From positions 1 through 24,281 of IMG/VR virus record IMGVR_UViG_3300021961_000617: a stretch of 24,281 bases of DNA; one strand, given 5' to 3'. The notes under the pieces were generated by a model. It did not search any database. It saw nothing but the letters and a program-made list of their open reading frames with translations, and was not told the origin of the DNA. Below, piece by piece: positions 8,019 to 16,398 of this stretch (positions within the stretch are counted from its first letter, which is position 1; each line of letters starts with the position of its first letter). Source of the DNA: a virus. Made by a program: the position numbers and the translations under genes.

Positions 8019-9568
8019 TGTAGGCTCATCCGTCCAGGTTTGACAAAAGCATCAATTTGCTGAATAGAACAAGGACCAGCAACATCAAACTCTACAGCAA
8101 TTTGAAAAACTCGTCCGTATTTTGATAATGGAGTTTTAATCTTCCATACTTGAAAAGGACCAGCAGAATATTCTGCAATGGCGTATTCTCCAATGCCGTA
8201 TTCTGAATCACCAAGGCTGGGAAGACTAATTGATTTAGAAGAAAACGAATTAGAATAATCCACAGACCATTTCAGTAAAAGATCAAAATTCCCTGTTCCA
8301 ATCAAAACCATAGAAAGATTTTTTAAGATTTTGTACTTTGAAGTATTGCCACCGTTTAACCACGAAGTTGCATACTTAAAACGGTAAGAAGTTCCGTTGT
8401 CTTGAAACGATGAATAGTATCCTACTTGCCCCAGAGGAAAACCAAACAACAATTGTTTATTGCTATTTGTTGCCATTGCTGACGGCTTTAGTGACCACTG
8501 TGACGCTTTTCTAGAATTATCTTCTAAAGGATTTTTAGTATCAAAAACGTAGGTACAAAACAGCAAAGGGTTGTTTAAAAAAGTTAGGATAAACAGACCA
8601 TCGTGGTCTGAGTATACTGTTTTAATTGCGTCTCCATTTTGATTGTAAACAGCAGATTCATTTAACCTGTCTCGGATGTTTTTAGAAATGTCCCAAATTG
8701 GTGCAGACTTTTCAGTAACTAAGCGACCAAGGCTGCGTACTCCGGTTTCAGACAAATAAAAGATGTCATTACCAACAGTCTGAATACAATCGCGTCCTAA
8801 AGAGCCTACCCCGTCAATAACTTCGACAAGATTAAGATTGTTAACTGGGTCAACATCAGCACCATCATAGATAATGATGCTCTTATCACAGAAAATAATT
8901 AAGTTACCGTTAAATGCAGCCAAAGCTTTAATTGGGCGAATGCCTTTTGTTAGCACACTGGCAAGATTCAAACTTCCAGAAGCCCCTCCAGTCCAAGCAT
9001 TACCAATCAGTGTATCAGACCACGTAACGGTCAGTTTATCACCTGCAGTATCTGCTACCCACAAACGCCCGTATGCGGACAAAACTTCGTGGGCTTGCGG
9101 AACTGTTCCAGTATATCCGGCAGACGCAGAAATCTTTTGAACAGTGGTTCCGTCATATACTAGCGCATCATGCCCCCGCTGGAAAAAGTAACACTTACCG
9201 TTAAAGTTAACAGCTTTCCAGTTAGCATCTGTCCACAAAACATCTGTATAAAGAGTGGTAGCAACTTCAGTTGTAGTGTTTAACGAAAAAATTGATTTTC
9301 CAGCCGCCCCAACAATCTCTGTTGATCCATCTGTTTTAATATACTCGTGAATAAGTTTAACAGTCTCGGTGTTAATATCAACATTGTTTCCATCAATTAC
9401 AGACTGCCAGCCTTGACGCGGAGCAACCCGTCCAGAGTTATCAACAACAGCGTTGTAGGACTCTAGAGAAAACTCTGAAGACATTGTAACAGGACTATCC
9501 TGAGTGTTTAGGCCTTTAAATCCTGGCGCTAACACACTTACCACTTCAAGTTGAGATACTTGTGCCAT
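8015..9568 (-). CDS. Tail tubular protein B / nozzle-type tail protein (517 aa)
   Basis: A beta-rich protein of the size and position of the T7 gp12 / P22 gp10-type tail protein that extends the short tail. After a start region with GFKGLNTQDSP, repeated segments typical of beta-propeller blades appear (AYGRLWVADTAG, AAFNGNLIIFCDKSIIIYDG, TVGNDIFYLSETGVRSLG). The phrase 'APGFKGLNTQDSP--M---' followed by 'A-NVV-D--GR---R-GW' is a common beginning in nozzle proteins of aquatic podoviruses. An open frame extends to 9583, but the ATG at 9568 overlaps the upstream stop as TAATG and is preferred. The upstream gene is the adaptor, the usual partner of the nozzle. Confidence 0.78.
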   Translation of the reverse strand: MAQVSQLEVVSVLAPGFKGLNTQDSPVTMSSEFSLESYNAVVDNSGRVAPRQGWQSVIDGNNVDINTETVKLIHEYIKTDGSTEIVGAAGKSIFSLNTTTEVATTLYTDVLWTDANWKAVNFNGKCYFFQRGHDALVYDGTTVQKISASAGYTGTVPQAHEVLSAYGRLWVADTAGDKLTVTWSDTLIGNAWTGGASGSLNLASVLTKGIRPIKALAAFNGNLIIFCDKSIIIYDGADVDPVNNLNLVEVIDGVGSLGRDCIQTVGNDIFYLSETGVRSLGRLVTEKSAPIWDISKNIRDRLNESAVYNQNGDAIKTVYSDHDGLFILTFLNNPLLFCTYVFDTKNPLEDNSRKASQWSLKPSAMATNSNKQLLFGFPLGQVGYYSSFQDNGTSYRFKYATSWLNGGNTSKYKILKNLSMVLIGTGNFDLLLKWSVDYSNSFSSKSISLPSLGDSEYGIGEYAIAEYSAGPFQVWKIKTPLSKYGRVFQIAVEFDVAGPCSIQQIDAFVKPGRMSLQ

Positions 9569-10236
9569 TATGTCGGAACCCAAACAGTTTCGTCTGACAG
9601 TCGGCTAGTATCGTTTCCAATAGCGTCTGCCAAGACTTGTTTAACTACGTTACTTTGAAGTTCAGAATATTGTCCAGCATCTTCTCCACGTTCCATAATA
9701 GCGTACAAGTAGGCTTTTTCTACCACAGGACGCCAAGGAATAAGAAGTGCAGTAGAAGAACTATAAAGCCTATCCTGAGCCTTAACTACAGGAAACGTAA
9801 GAGTGTAAGCATCGTTAGGGGTCGGATACAGCCTTAGCTGCAGTGCTTGATCTGCCGGATTAACTCCAATAACAGCAAATTTTGTAGGAGGACCAGAAGC
9901 GGCTGCTCCTAAAAACCGTGTTCTATCCATCCAGCCAACAGGGACACGCTCTAATGCGTGTTTGGCTGTAATGTTGTAGGCTTCGTGCCCGTCTTCAGAA
10001 AACAAAAGCCTAGTTCTGGGATTACTATTAGTAAGATTAATAGTAGACTGTCCGGACGATGTAGTAATAGACAAATCTGTCCGCAAGGAAGACCAGTTCC
10101 AGGCCGCCTCAATTTCGTCTTTAGCTAAATTAACAAACGCCCCAATAAGCTCTCCTGTATTATTTCCTTCTACAGAGCTTACAGCAGTTTCTCTTAGCCT
10201 TTTAAGAACTTCGTTAACTAAATCTAAATAAGTCAT
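9568..10236 (-). CDS. Head-tail adaptor / tail tubular protein A-like (222 aa)
   Basis: Begins MTYLDLVNEVLKRLRETAVS, a helical opening shared by many short-tail adaptor proteins (P22 gp4 / T7 gp11 type) that dock on the portal. It is followed by a helix ending KDEIEAAWNWSSLR and a beta-rich middle (LRTDLSITTSSGQSTINLTN), then a C-terminal helical region (EKAYLYAIMERGEDAGQYSELQ with regular Ala/Gln). About 220 aa is the usual size. The gene is followed directly (TAATG) by the nozzle protein, so the two tail-tube parts are translationally coupled. Assignment rests on motif pattern and order. Confidence 0.75.
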   Translation of the reverse strand: MTYLDLVNEVLKRLRETAVSSVEGNNTGELIGAFVNLAKDEIEAAWNWSSLRTDLSITTSSGQSTINLTNSNPRTRLLFSEDGHEAYNITAKHALERVPVGWMDRTRFLGAAASGPPTKFAVIGVNPADQALQLRLYPTPNDAYTLTFPVVKAQDRLYSSSTALLIPWRPVVEKAYLYAIMERGEDAGQYSELQSNVVKQVLADAIGNDTSRLSDETVWVPT

Positions 10237-10243
10237 ATTGTCC

Positions 10244-10558
10244 TCAAATAAGCTTTGTTTGTTTGGCTACATAGATCACTGCAGCCGCTGCTACTGCCCA
10301 AACTATACGATCTAGCCACTTTGCAGTTCTAATTGTGTTAGTACCAAGCTTTTCTAAAGAACTTAGCCTAACTTCAACTTTTTCAATAGCGTCAAAGGCC
10401 CTGCCAAGGGACGTTGCAGTTTGAACCAGTCGTTCTTCAACTAAAGCTAATTTAGTAATAGCAGTTGACAAGGCACGAAGGGCAGTTCTCATTTCATGAA
10501 CATCAGTATGAAGCGATTCTAGCTTGGTATTTAATACACGCAAATCAGAGTTTTCCAT
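10244..10558 (-). CDS. Coiled-coil protein with a C-terminal membrane anchor (104 aa)
   Basis: Residues about 5-75 form heptad-like coiled-coil (LNTKLESLHTDVHEMRTALR ... EKVEVRLSSLEKL), then a hydrophobic helix WLDRIVWAVAAAAVIYVA ends in the short polar tail KQTKLI. This layout (coiled coil then single C-terminal transmembrane helix) is that of XhlA-like hemolysin/holin accessory proteins. It could be a second holin, a membrane tether or an assembly factor. The frame is open to 10585, but the ATG at 10558 lies 1 nt after the upstream TAA (10560-10562) and is preferred. It sits among tail genes, away from the holin-endolysin pair, which argues for caution about a lysis role. Confidence 0.6.
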   Translation of the reverse strand: MENSDLRVLNTKLESLHTDVHEMRTALRALSTAITKLALVEERLVQTATSLGRAFDAIEKVEVRLSSLEKLGTNTIRTAKWLDRIVWAVAAAAVIYVAKQTKLI

Positions 10559-10559
10559 G

Positions 10560-10769
10560 TTATTCCCAAACCTTAGTCGATCCATAGTAAATGGAAGTCA
10601 CTGGAGTGCTTCCAACGTAAAACGTCAGTGTGTTGTCTGACCCTAAATAAATGTTAGAAACACCAGGAGGAGCTTCTCCAGCCATAACCAGCGCATACGG
10701 ACCGACCCAGCTAACGGAATCAGTCGAATACGGTGATGGTTGGTATCCGTATAGCTGGAAGATATTCAC
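10560..10769 (-). CDS. Small tail-associated hypothetical protein, GTG start (69 aa)
   Basis: Starts with GTG that overlaps the upstream TGA as GTGA. No ATG is available near the start. The C-terminal half reads NTLTFYVGSTPVTSIYYGST and ends KVWE. The 'V-YYGSTKVW' ending is a recurring small beta motif at the tips or ends of phage tail proteins. The rest (MNIFQLYGYQPSPYSTDSVS) is Tyr/Ser/Pro-rich. No catalytic residues or membrane segments. Location right after the tailspike and its 87-aa neighbour suggests a small tail accessory protein. Confidence 0.55.
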   Translation of the reverse strand: MNIFQLYGYQPSPYSTDSVSWVGPYALVMAGEAPPGVSNIYLGSDNTLTFYVGSTPVTSIYYGSTKVWE

Positions 10770-11029
10770 GCATCGACTCCATCAGGATAACGCTGCTTTA
10801 CCGCAACATAAGCCTGCTGCCAAGCATTCTGCGGCGAGTTCATATCAAAGTCAGCATGAAGAAAATGATTTCTGTGCGCGGACTCTCCGTTTTGCGCCGC
10901 CTGCTGATTCTTATAAACCCCAATCTCTACCTGCATGGTAGTTTTTTCTGCGTGGATTTTATCGACTCGAATGTATTGCTGGTCAAACACATATCCACGC
11001 TCGTCACGCTCATCTGCAATGATTGCCAT
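10766..11029 (-). CDS. Hypothetical protein downstream of the tailspike (87 aa)
   Basis: An 87-residue soluble protein: MAIIADERDERGYVFDQQYI..., then a beta-like segment (VDKIHAEKTTMQVEIGVYKN) and a helical C-terminus (NAWQQAYVAVKQRYPDGVDA). Not recognised as a known family. A single gene of this type after fibre or spike genes may be a chaperone or tail accessory factor, but nothing here proves that. It begins 1 nt after the tailspike stop and ends in a GTGA overlap with the next gene, so it is part of the operon. Confidence 0.55.
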   Translation of the reverse strand: MAIIADERDERGYVFDQQYIRVDKIHAEKTTMQVEIGVYKNQQAAQNGESAHRNHFLHADFDMNSPQNAWQQAYVAVKQRYPDGVDA

Positions 11030-11030
11030 C

Positions 11031-12947
11031 TTAAGACTCCGTAATCACAAGATCATCCAGCCAGATGTCTCCGGCATTGATGTAATACATTTCCCAACAG
11101 AGCAAATACTCTGCTGTTTCTGTTGCTGTAAAGGTAAGCGTAAATTGTTCCCACGCAGAGTTGGACGCAGTGGTCATGTTCTGCCCAACAATTTCGGCCT
11201 GAGCGTAATTAATTGACATCCGCACATCGCCGTTTGCAAAAGAAGTGATGTTGTTCCTGATGTAACCAGTTACTGTATAGCTTGATCCGCTGGTTACTGG
11301 AACTTTAATGTTTTTAAAAACTTTTCCAGAAATATTTGAAGGGTATGAGCTTGAATCTGCCCAATAAACAGAAGCTTTAGTTTCTAAATGTGATTTAAGA
11401 CTTGGGCCGGAAGAATAATATGTTGTTGAGTCTAGCGTTATAATAGGATTGTTTGCCCCGGTAGTCGGCGTCCCATAATAGGGAGTTTGAATAGACAAAA
11501 TTTCATAAGGAGCAGACCCGTCCAAATGCTTTATTACTATATTTGGCGATGCAGTAGTTACCCTAGGAAAAACACTATAATTTGCGTTCCATGTATTAAC
11601 CGGGGCAGTCATTACAAATTCTCCGGGGTCCTTGTATGCGCTAGAAATAGCGCCAAGCGGAATTACGTCAACTCCTGTGCCATGCAAATAGTATGTCAAA
11701 GTCAAAGACGAATTATTTACAATCTCCGGCAAATTACTAAACGCGCAGTATTTTGAGCTAGTTTGAGCTGGAATAACACCATAAGCAGAGCTTGTTAAAG
11801 CATTTGATGCACCAAACCTATAATTAAACCCGCTTCCAAGTGTCAATTTTTTAAGCGAAGTGCCTCTGTAAAGCGAGCTTAACCCATTAGTCGAATAACA
11901 TCTAAAATCACCATTAAAAGAAACTTCCCCATCAAACACCCAGCCCTGCGCCAAACAAGCATAGTTATTAGCATACATATAACCATTATTTATATTGATT
12001 ACCGCAGAGGGAGTTGATGTTTCTAAACTACTAAATGATGTGTAGGCAGTTACTCCAATCACAAAATAACCAAGATCGAATCCAAAAAAATTATCAACTG
12101 TTAAAGTAAAATATTTTCCATTAAAAAATGGGGCGGCACCAAACCCAGCAGATTTCATCGTTAAATCAATATTATAGGCCGTATTAGTTGCTGAGCCGCC
12201 AAAAGCTAAAATTCCATTTGAAGAAGTTCTGTTTAAAATTTGATTAATTACAACGGTTGTATTAGAATCTCTAACATTAAGAGATACATAGGCAGCCGTT
12301 GATTGACTTCCTATAACGTGTGTATTTCCTAAATTAATATTTATATTGCTGCTGGCGCTAATTGCCGAAGTACTACTAAACGCATTAAAAGGAAAGTTAG
12401 CAACCGTCGAACTTGAAGTTACTAGAGTTTTGACAGACCCATCTGTTACTTGAGTCGTTGCGTCAATCCAGCCGTCAGAGACAGTTATATTTGACATACT
12501 AGATACGGCTGGACCGACAAATCCAGTCGAGCTGGTCGTACTTACTCCATAGGTTGCGGTATCAACGATTCTGATTGTAAATGCCGGTTGTGATGTCAAG
12601 ACATTTTTATGCGGCATTATAGATGACGAAGAACTAGACAGACTTAATACGTTTCCGGCGACAGAGCTAACGCGCGAAAATGTATCGTCATCAGGAAAAT
12701 AAATAATAGTATTTGCTGAAAAATCCGCGCCTAGCGAACCCCCTGCGGTTACTGTTAGCTGGTAATTATTTGTATAGGTGACCGTGTATGTCGTTGCCGT
12801 CAGAAGATTACTAAGCGCAACCCCAAGCACACGAATTTCATCGCCATCAGTCAAGCCTGTTCGCGTGCTGCTAGAAAAACTCCACGGACTAGCATAGCTG
12901 CCATCGCCATTCGTGGCCGTGTGGGGGTCGATGTAATAAATAGCCAT
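11031..12947 (-). CDS. Tailspike / receptor-binding protein with C-terminal carbohydrate-binding-like domain (638 aa)
   Basis: The start MAIYYIDPHTATNGDGSYAS followed by PWS is the typical opening of secreted or virion parallel beta-helix proteins ('Y-D-----GDG---P--'). The middle (about 60-480) is Ser/Thr/Asn/Gly-rich beta sequence with few charges, as in trimeric beta-helix spikes. The last 150 residues look like a jelly-roll carbohydrate-binding module: ISGKVFKNIKVPVTSGSSYT, then SAWEQFTLTFTATETAEYLL and the closing GDIWLDDLVI, hallmark phrases of the CBM4/9-like galactose-binding fold. Together this indicates a host-surface glycan binder, possibly a depolymerase, although no catalytic residues can be assigned. 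The base composition looks more AT-rich than neighbouring tail genes, consistent with swapping of receptor-binding modules. Confidence 0.72.
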   Translation of the reverse strand: MAIYYIDPHTATNGDGSYASPWSFSSSTRTGLTDGDEIRVLGVALSNLLTATTYTVTYTNNYQLTVTAGGSLGADFSANTIIYFPDDDTFSRVSSVAGNVLSLSSSSSSIMPHKNVLTSQPAFTIRIVDTATYGVSTTSSTGFVGPAVSSMSNITVSDGWIDATTQVTDGSVKTLVTSSSTVANFPFNAFSSTSAISASSNININLGNTHVIGSQSTAAYVSLNVRDSNTTVVINQILNRTSSNGILAFGGSATNTAYNIDLTMKSAGFGAAPFFNGKYFTLTVDNFFGFDLGYFVIGVTAYTSFSSLETSTPSAVININNGYMYANNYACLAQGWVFDGEVSFNGDFRCYSTNGLSSLYRGTSLKKLTLGSGFNYRFGASNALTSSAYGVIPAQTSSKYCAFSNLPEIVNNSSLTLTYYLHGTGVDVIPLGAISSAYKDPGEFVMTAPVNTWNANYSVFPRVTTASPNIVIKHLDGSAPYEILSIQTPYYGTPTTGANNPIITLDSTTYYSSGPSLKSHLETKASVYWADSSSYPSNISGKVFKNIKVPVTSGSSYTVTGYIRNNITSFANGDVRMSINYAQAEIVGQNMTTASNSAWEQFTLTFTATETAEYLLCWEMYYINAGDIWLDDLVITES

Positions 12948-12949
12948 AG

Positions 12950-13120
12950 TCAGCCCGTCACAATGTATAGGGTGTTAGGATCAGGCGACCCAGGAAGAAC
13001 AGGAACAACTTGAATTGTAACGGCCCCCAAAACCAACGAAGTTCCATTAACCAACAAAGAAGAACCGTTAGTGGTTAATGTAATATTATTTGATCCTGTA
13101 TTATCTACATTGATCGACAT
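12950..13120 (-). CDS. Small hypothetical protein between fibre and spike genes (56 aa)
   Basis: ATG at 13118-13120 is preceded by AAGGATTAATT (good spacing), and the frame runs to TGA at 12950-12952, just before the tailspike ATG at 12947. The product begins MSINVDNTGSNNITLTTNGS, continues with a beta-like hydrophobic stretch (LVLGAVTIQVVPVL) and ends PGSPDPNTLYIVTG. The final phrase 'P-P-TLYIVT' is common at the ends of short tail-fibre-related proteins. Likely a small virion or fibre accessory protein. There is no other gene in this gap and the ribosome-binding site fits well. Confidence 0.65.
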   Translation of the reverse strand: MSINVDNTGSNNITLTTNGSSLLVNGTSLVLGAVTIQVVPVLPGSPDPNTLYIVTG

Positions 13121-13129
13121 AATTAATCC

Positions 13130-13429
13130 TTAAACAGCTTTAGCATTTACCATATCGGGCTGTTTCATTACCCATGCATAACACTTATCTAGAAAGGTAG
13201 CTCCAACTTGCTCCTCTACTTCAGCCATTGGCACATTATAGCTACGAAAATCTAGTTCGTACGTGTCTGGAGTGGGCGTTGACGTTGCGTAACCAGAAAC
13301 ATTAATCATGGTCCAAAACTTAGGATGCTGATCCCTCCTTCGAGAAATAGCCGCCATAGAGATTCTAAAGTATGCGCCAGCAAACGGGATCCCATGCTGA
13401 GTAGTTTTTAGGTCAAGTTGAATGGCCAT
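13130..13429 (-). CDS. Hypothetical tail-region protein (99 aa)
   Basis: A 99-residue soluble protein: MAIQLDLKTTQHGIPFAGAY, an Arg/Ser-rich loop (RISMAAISRRRDQHPKFW), a central beta segment (TPDTYELDFRSYNVPM) and a helical end (FLDKCYAWVMKQPDMVNAKA). I do not recognise the family. Its beginning ('L-TTQ-GI-F--AYFRI') resembles small structural proteins found beside fibre genes in environmental phages, but no function can be read from it. It lies 9 nt downstream of the long fibre gene, with AAGGATTTATT before its ATG. Confidence 0.6.
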   Translation of the reverse strand: MAIQLDLKTTQHGIPFAGAYFRISMAAISRRRDQHPKFWTMINVSGYATSTPTPDTYELDFRSYNVPMAEVEEQVGATFLDKCYAWVMKQPDMVNAKAV

Positions 13430-13438
13430 AATAAATCC

Positions 13439-15850
13439 TTAATACGTTACTTCGCTAGTGTTCAAAGATAAGACCCAGCGAATATTTGTTGCAGATGCGC
13501 CGGTAGCTGTAAAGGACAATGCTCCATTAGTTGTATCTGCAGAGATTGTTAGAGTCCATCCTGGCGTATTATCAATAACAGTCATGGATGAATTTACAAG
13601 CACAGTAGTTGCTGCAGATCCTTCTCTACGGACTAGCCCTTTTACTTCCCAAGCCGCAGACGCTGTTCCGGCTGACGCTTGTTGCCTAGCAACTATTAAG
13701 CCGCTAAAAGCATACGCAGAATTATCTTCTAAAACAAATTGATTTGTATTGCTGGCGGCTGCGCCGTCACCAGTCAATTTTGTTGCGGTTGCGTTTGTTG
13801 TTTCTGCTCTGCCAATGTAAATTCCTGCTTGAGAAGAGCCTTCCGCTACACTATCAAAGTTTCCGCAAGCAAAAGCAATTTTTCCAATTGTCGAAGAGTA
13901 GGCATAAGAGCCAATAGCAATAGAAGTCGGACCGCTAGATGCTCCATAGCCCAGCGAAACGCTTCCAACGGAAGACAAGGAGTTACTGCCAATGGAAATA
14001 GCCCCTGTTCCATTTGCCCATGCTAAATTTCCAACAGCAATTGATGCACTAGCAGCTGCCTTTGCCCAATACCCTAACGAAATGCAAAAAGTTCCAAGTG
14101 ATCCATAGGATGAAGTAGTAGAGTTGTTATTTGCTGCAAAGGAATACTGACCACTTGCATACCCACCGCCAATAGCTACGGCATAAGTGGCTCCAGCGGG
14201 AACCGTTGAACCACCAGAAACTGATCGTCCAATTGCTGTTGAGTAAGTAGCGCCAGCAGAAGTGTTGTGGCCAACTGCTATAGCCCCACTGCCGGTTGCG
14301 GAAGCAGCTATAGCACCGGAGCTTCGATTTACGGATACACCGCCAGTCCAACGCTGTGCCGCAATTTTCCAGTTTGTTCCGTTACTGACTAATTGAACAC
14401 CGTCATTACGTCCCAATGTAAGGCTAGTTTGGTAGTCAATAGTTTCGGAGCCGTTTGGTGCAATCAGAAGAAACCCAGTCCCAATGCTGGACCAGACCCA
14501 AACATTAAATCCAGAGCCAACTGTTGCGGCTGACGGTAAAGTACACACACTATTGTTTAAAAACTCGATAACTTTTCCGTTATCTCCAGCAACTATTGTA
14601 TAGTCAACTGTTTTTTGGTCAATTGTTAGTGTTGTTGAACCAGAACCAGAAGCTACGTCTTGCCAGACGGAGCCGGTGTAAACTCGCATAATTGGTGTTG
14701 TAGTATTAAAGTACAACGCACCAGTTAAAAGAGCACCGCCGTCATTATCCAGTGTTGGATCAGAAGCTTTTGGTCCTAAGTAACGATCATCAAAGTTATC
14801 GTAAATAGTATTAGTTGTGTTTAAATATAAAGCACAAGCAATAGCGGAATTATATGCGTTAGTTTCTGAGTCGGCTGCGTTAGCTTCACTAATTGCTGCG
14901 TTTAGTGCGCTGGTCTGTGCCGCTGCTGCAGAGATTTCGGCAGACGTTGCCGATCCAAGAATACTATCTACATAGCTTTTTGTAGTTGCGTCTGCTGGAT
15001 TAACAGGTGTTCCTAGATTTATAATTTTGTTGTTATTAAGATCAAGACCGCCAGAAAGAACGCCACCAGTTTTTGGAAGTTTTAAATCTGCGTACCCACG
15101 AGTAGCAACATCAGATGTATTAATAGGGGAAGCTACGTTAACAATGCGGCCGCCGCCCATATCTATAGTGCCCGTCATTGTCCCACCAGACAAAGGCAAT
15201 TTAGTGGCTATAGAATTTGTGACGTTTGTAGCAAAGTTAGCATCGTCGTTAAGAGCATTGCCAAGTTCTTCCAGGGTATCTAAAGCCGCTGAAGAAGCTC
15301 CGACAAGATTAGAAATATTATCGTCTACATACTTTTTTGTTGCTGCGTCTGTGTCGTTTGTTGGTGCAGAAAGTCCGGTAACCGTTCCGGCTGTTCCTGC
15401 AAACAGATTAAGAGTGCCTAAAACAGTAACATCATTAAAAGTGCTTGAGCCGGAAGTAGTAGTTACGTTTCCTTGTAGGGTGCCGTTTACTGTGCCAGCA
15501 TGGTTTCCAATGGTTGTACCGGTAAAAGAATTTGCAGTTATGGTGTTAGCAACCGTAATATCTTGTGCTGTAAGTGTTGAAAAACTCCCAACGGACGGCA
15601 TTGCTTGTCCTATAGGAGTGCTATTAATGGTGCTAGTTTCAATATCTTTGTTTCGTACTTCTTGTGCCCCAAATTGAGTTACATCTCCGATTTGAACAGG
15701 GACTACATCGCCTGACTGATTTTTTACAAAAAGTTTTTTATCGGCAAGATTGATAGCAAGCTCACCAGTTTGCATATTTCCTGCATAAGGAGCCGCCCCA
15801 GAAGTTTCGCTTCTAAGAGGAGCAATAGCCGCGTTAATGGTTGTTGCCAT
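13439..15850 (-). CDS. Long tail fibre with YadA-head-like repeats (803 aa)
   Basis: The N-terminus (LRSETSGAAPYAGNMQTGEL AINLADKKLF, split here) matches the virion-proximal domain of many phage fibres. Three phage-fibre repeats follow: NDTDAATKKYVDDNI, NTSDVATRGYADLKLP and NPADATTKSYVDSIL. Then comes an Ala/Ser coiled-coil (~295-340) and a module LLTGALYFNTTTPIMRVYTG. Residues about 500-650 carry 14-16-residue repeats such as GAIAVG, YSTAIG, YAVAIGG, CISLGY, ASIAVG, GAISIG, SVSLGY and TSIAIG, the signature of the YadA-type left-handed beta-roll adhesin head. The C-terminal domain (NTNQFVLEDNSAYAFSGLIV, ending RWVLSLNTSEVTY) is a common fibre tip. A TTG at 15853 is open, but the ATG at 15850 with GGAG just upstream is preferred. 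Binds host surface. Confidence 0.85.
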   Translation of the reverse strand: MATTINAAIAPLRSETSGAAPYAGNMQTGELAINLADKKLFVKNQSGDVVPVQIGDVTQFGAQEVRNKDIETSTINSTPIGQAMPSVGSFSTLTAQDITVANTITANSFTGTTIGNHAGTVNGTLQGNVTTTSGSSTFNDVTVLGTLNLFAGTAGTVTGLSAPTNDTDAATKKYVDDNISNLVGASSAALDTLEELGNALNDDANFATNVTNSIATKLPLSGGTMTGTIDMGGGRIVNVASPINTSDVATRGYADLKLPKTGGVLSGGLDLNNNKIINLGTPVNPADATTKSYVDSILGSATSAEISAAAAQTSALNAAISEANAADSETNAYNSAIACALYLNTTNTIYDNFDDRYLGPKASDPTLDNDGGALLTGALYFNTTTPIMRVYTGSVWQDVASGSGSTTLTIDQKTVDYTIVAGDNGKVIEFLNNSVCTLPSAATVGSGFNVWVWSSIGTGFLLIAPNGSETIDYQTSLTLGRNDGVQLVSNGTNWKIAAQRWTGGVSVNRSSGAIAASATGSGAIAVGHNTSAGATYSTAIGRSVSGGSTVPAGATYAVAIGGGYASGQYSFAANNNSTTSSYGSLGTFCISLGYWAKAAASASIAVGNLAWANGTGAISIGSNSLSSVGSVSLGYGASSGPTSIAIGSYAYSSTIGKIAFACGNFDSVAEGSSQAGIYIGRAETTNATATKLTGDGAAASNTNQFVLEDNSAYAFSGLIVARQQASAGTASAAWEVKGLVRREGSAATTVLVNSSMTVIDNTPGWTLTISADTTNGALSFTATGASATNIRWVLSLNTSEVTY

Positions 15851-15868
15851 CAAATTCTCCGATAATTT

Positions 15869-16042
15869 TTAACTGTCAGCTTTTTTATTTTTCTTTTCTT
15901 GTGTCGTAAGTTTACTAATATAAGAATCGTATTCCTTTTTATCTACTTCGTCATACTCAAAATGTTTACGCATACTTTCAACATCATTGTCTGCGGTAAA
16001 CTCAAAAACAGCACCAAAGTGTTTGCATTTAAAAAAAGCCAT
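15869..16042 (-). CDS. Conserved small phage protein (57 aa)
   Basis: A short frame between the fibre gene and the 109-aa gene, starting at ATG 16040-16042 and ending with TAA at 15869-15871. The product begins MAFFKCKHFGAVFEFTADND, continues VESMRKHFEYDEV and ends in a lysine-rich tail (TTQEKKNKKADS). The opening with C-x-H and the 'F----D---M--H-EY-EV' pattern recalls a small conserved protein often found near capsid genes in aquatic podoviruses. A C/H pair could be half of a zinc site but the other half is absent. AGGTTGC stands before the ATG and the gap to both neighbours is small, which supports translation. Confidence 0.65.
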   Translation of the reverse strand: MAFFKCKHFGAVFEFTADNDVESMRKHFEYDEVDKKEYDSYISKLTTQEKKNKKADS

Positions 16043-16049
16043 AGCAACC

Positions 16050-16379
16050 TCAAATATCTATAACAGGGGTACCAAGAAAGACATACATAATCACTTCTGG
16101 TAAATCAACTGGACCACCTGATGTATTTTGAATTTCAAGATGCAACTGTCCCGGCGCTTCAACATGAGCATACCGAGAAAGCTGCTGCCATGAAGCGTTA
16201 CTAGAAATACCAAGAACAATGTCGTACAGAGTTAAACCTGGAACACTAATAACTTCAGTATGAGAAGAATTGGAACTAATACTAGGAGGATCAATAATGA
16301 CTTTTACAAGCCAAGTATCCTCAAAAGCACCGGCAAATTGTTGCCTACCGCGACGAACATACTGGACCTGATTAGACAT
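16050..16379 (-). CDS. Hypothetical virion protein after the capsid gene (109 aa)
   Basis: A beta-rich 109-residue protein beginning MSNQVQYVRRGRQQFAGAFE and containing a segment with alternating hydrophobic residues (TWLVKVIIDPPSISSNSSHT ... IVLGISSNASWQQLSRYAHV), ending PEVIMYVFLGTPVIDI. No signal peptide, membrane helix or metal site. It is the first gene after the capsid gene and a strong hairpin, a place often used by head-decoration or head-tail joining proteins, but I do not recognise the family and cannot choose between these. Its low charge and Ser/Asn content fit a surface-exposed virion protein. Confidence 0.55.
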   Translation of the reverse strand: MSNQVQYVRRGRQQFAGAFEDTWLVKVIIDPPSISSNSSHTEVISVPGLTLYDIVLGISSNASWQQLSRYAHVEAPGQLHLEIQNTSGGPVDLPEVIMYVFLGTPVIDI

Positions 16380-16398
16380 GATACACCTTATTAGTAGT

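Noticed and set aside
15027-15677. Long plus-strand open frame (216 aa) opposite the tail fibre
   Set aside because: It is the mirror of the low-complexity fibre repeats, lacks a good ribosome-binding site and reads as Val/Ala/Ser-rich nonsense.
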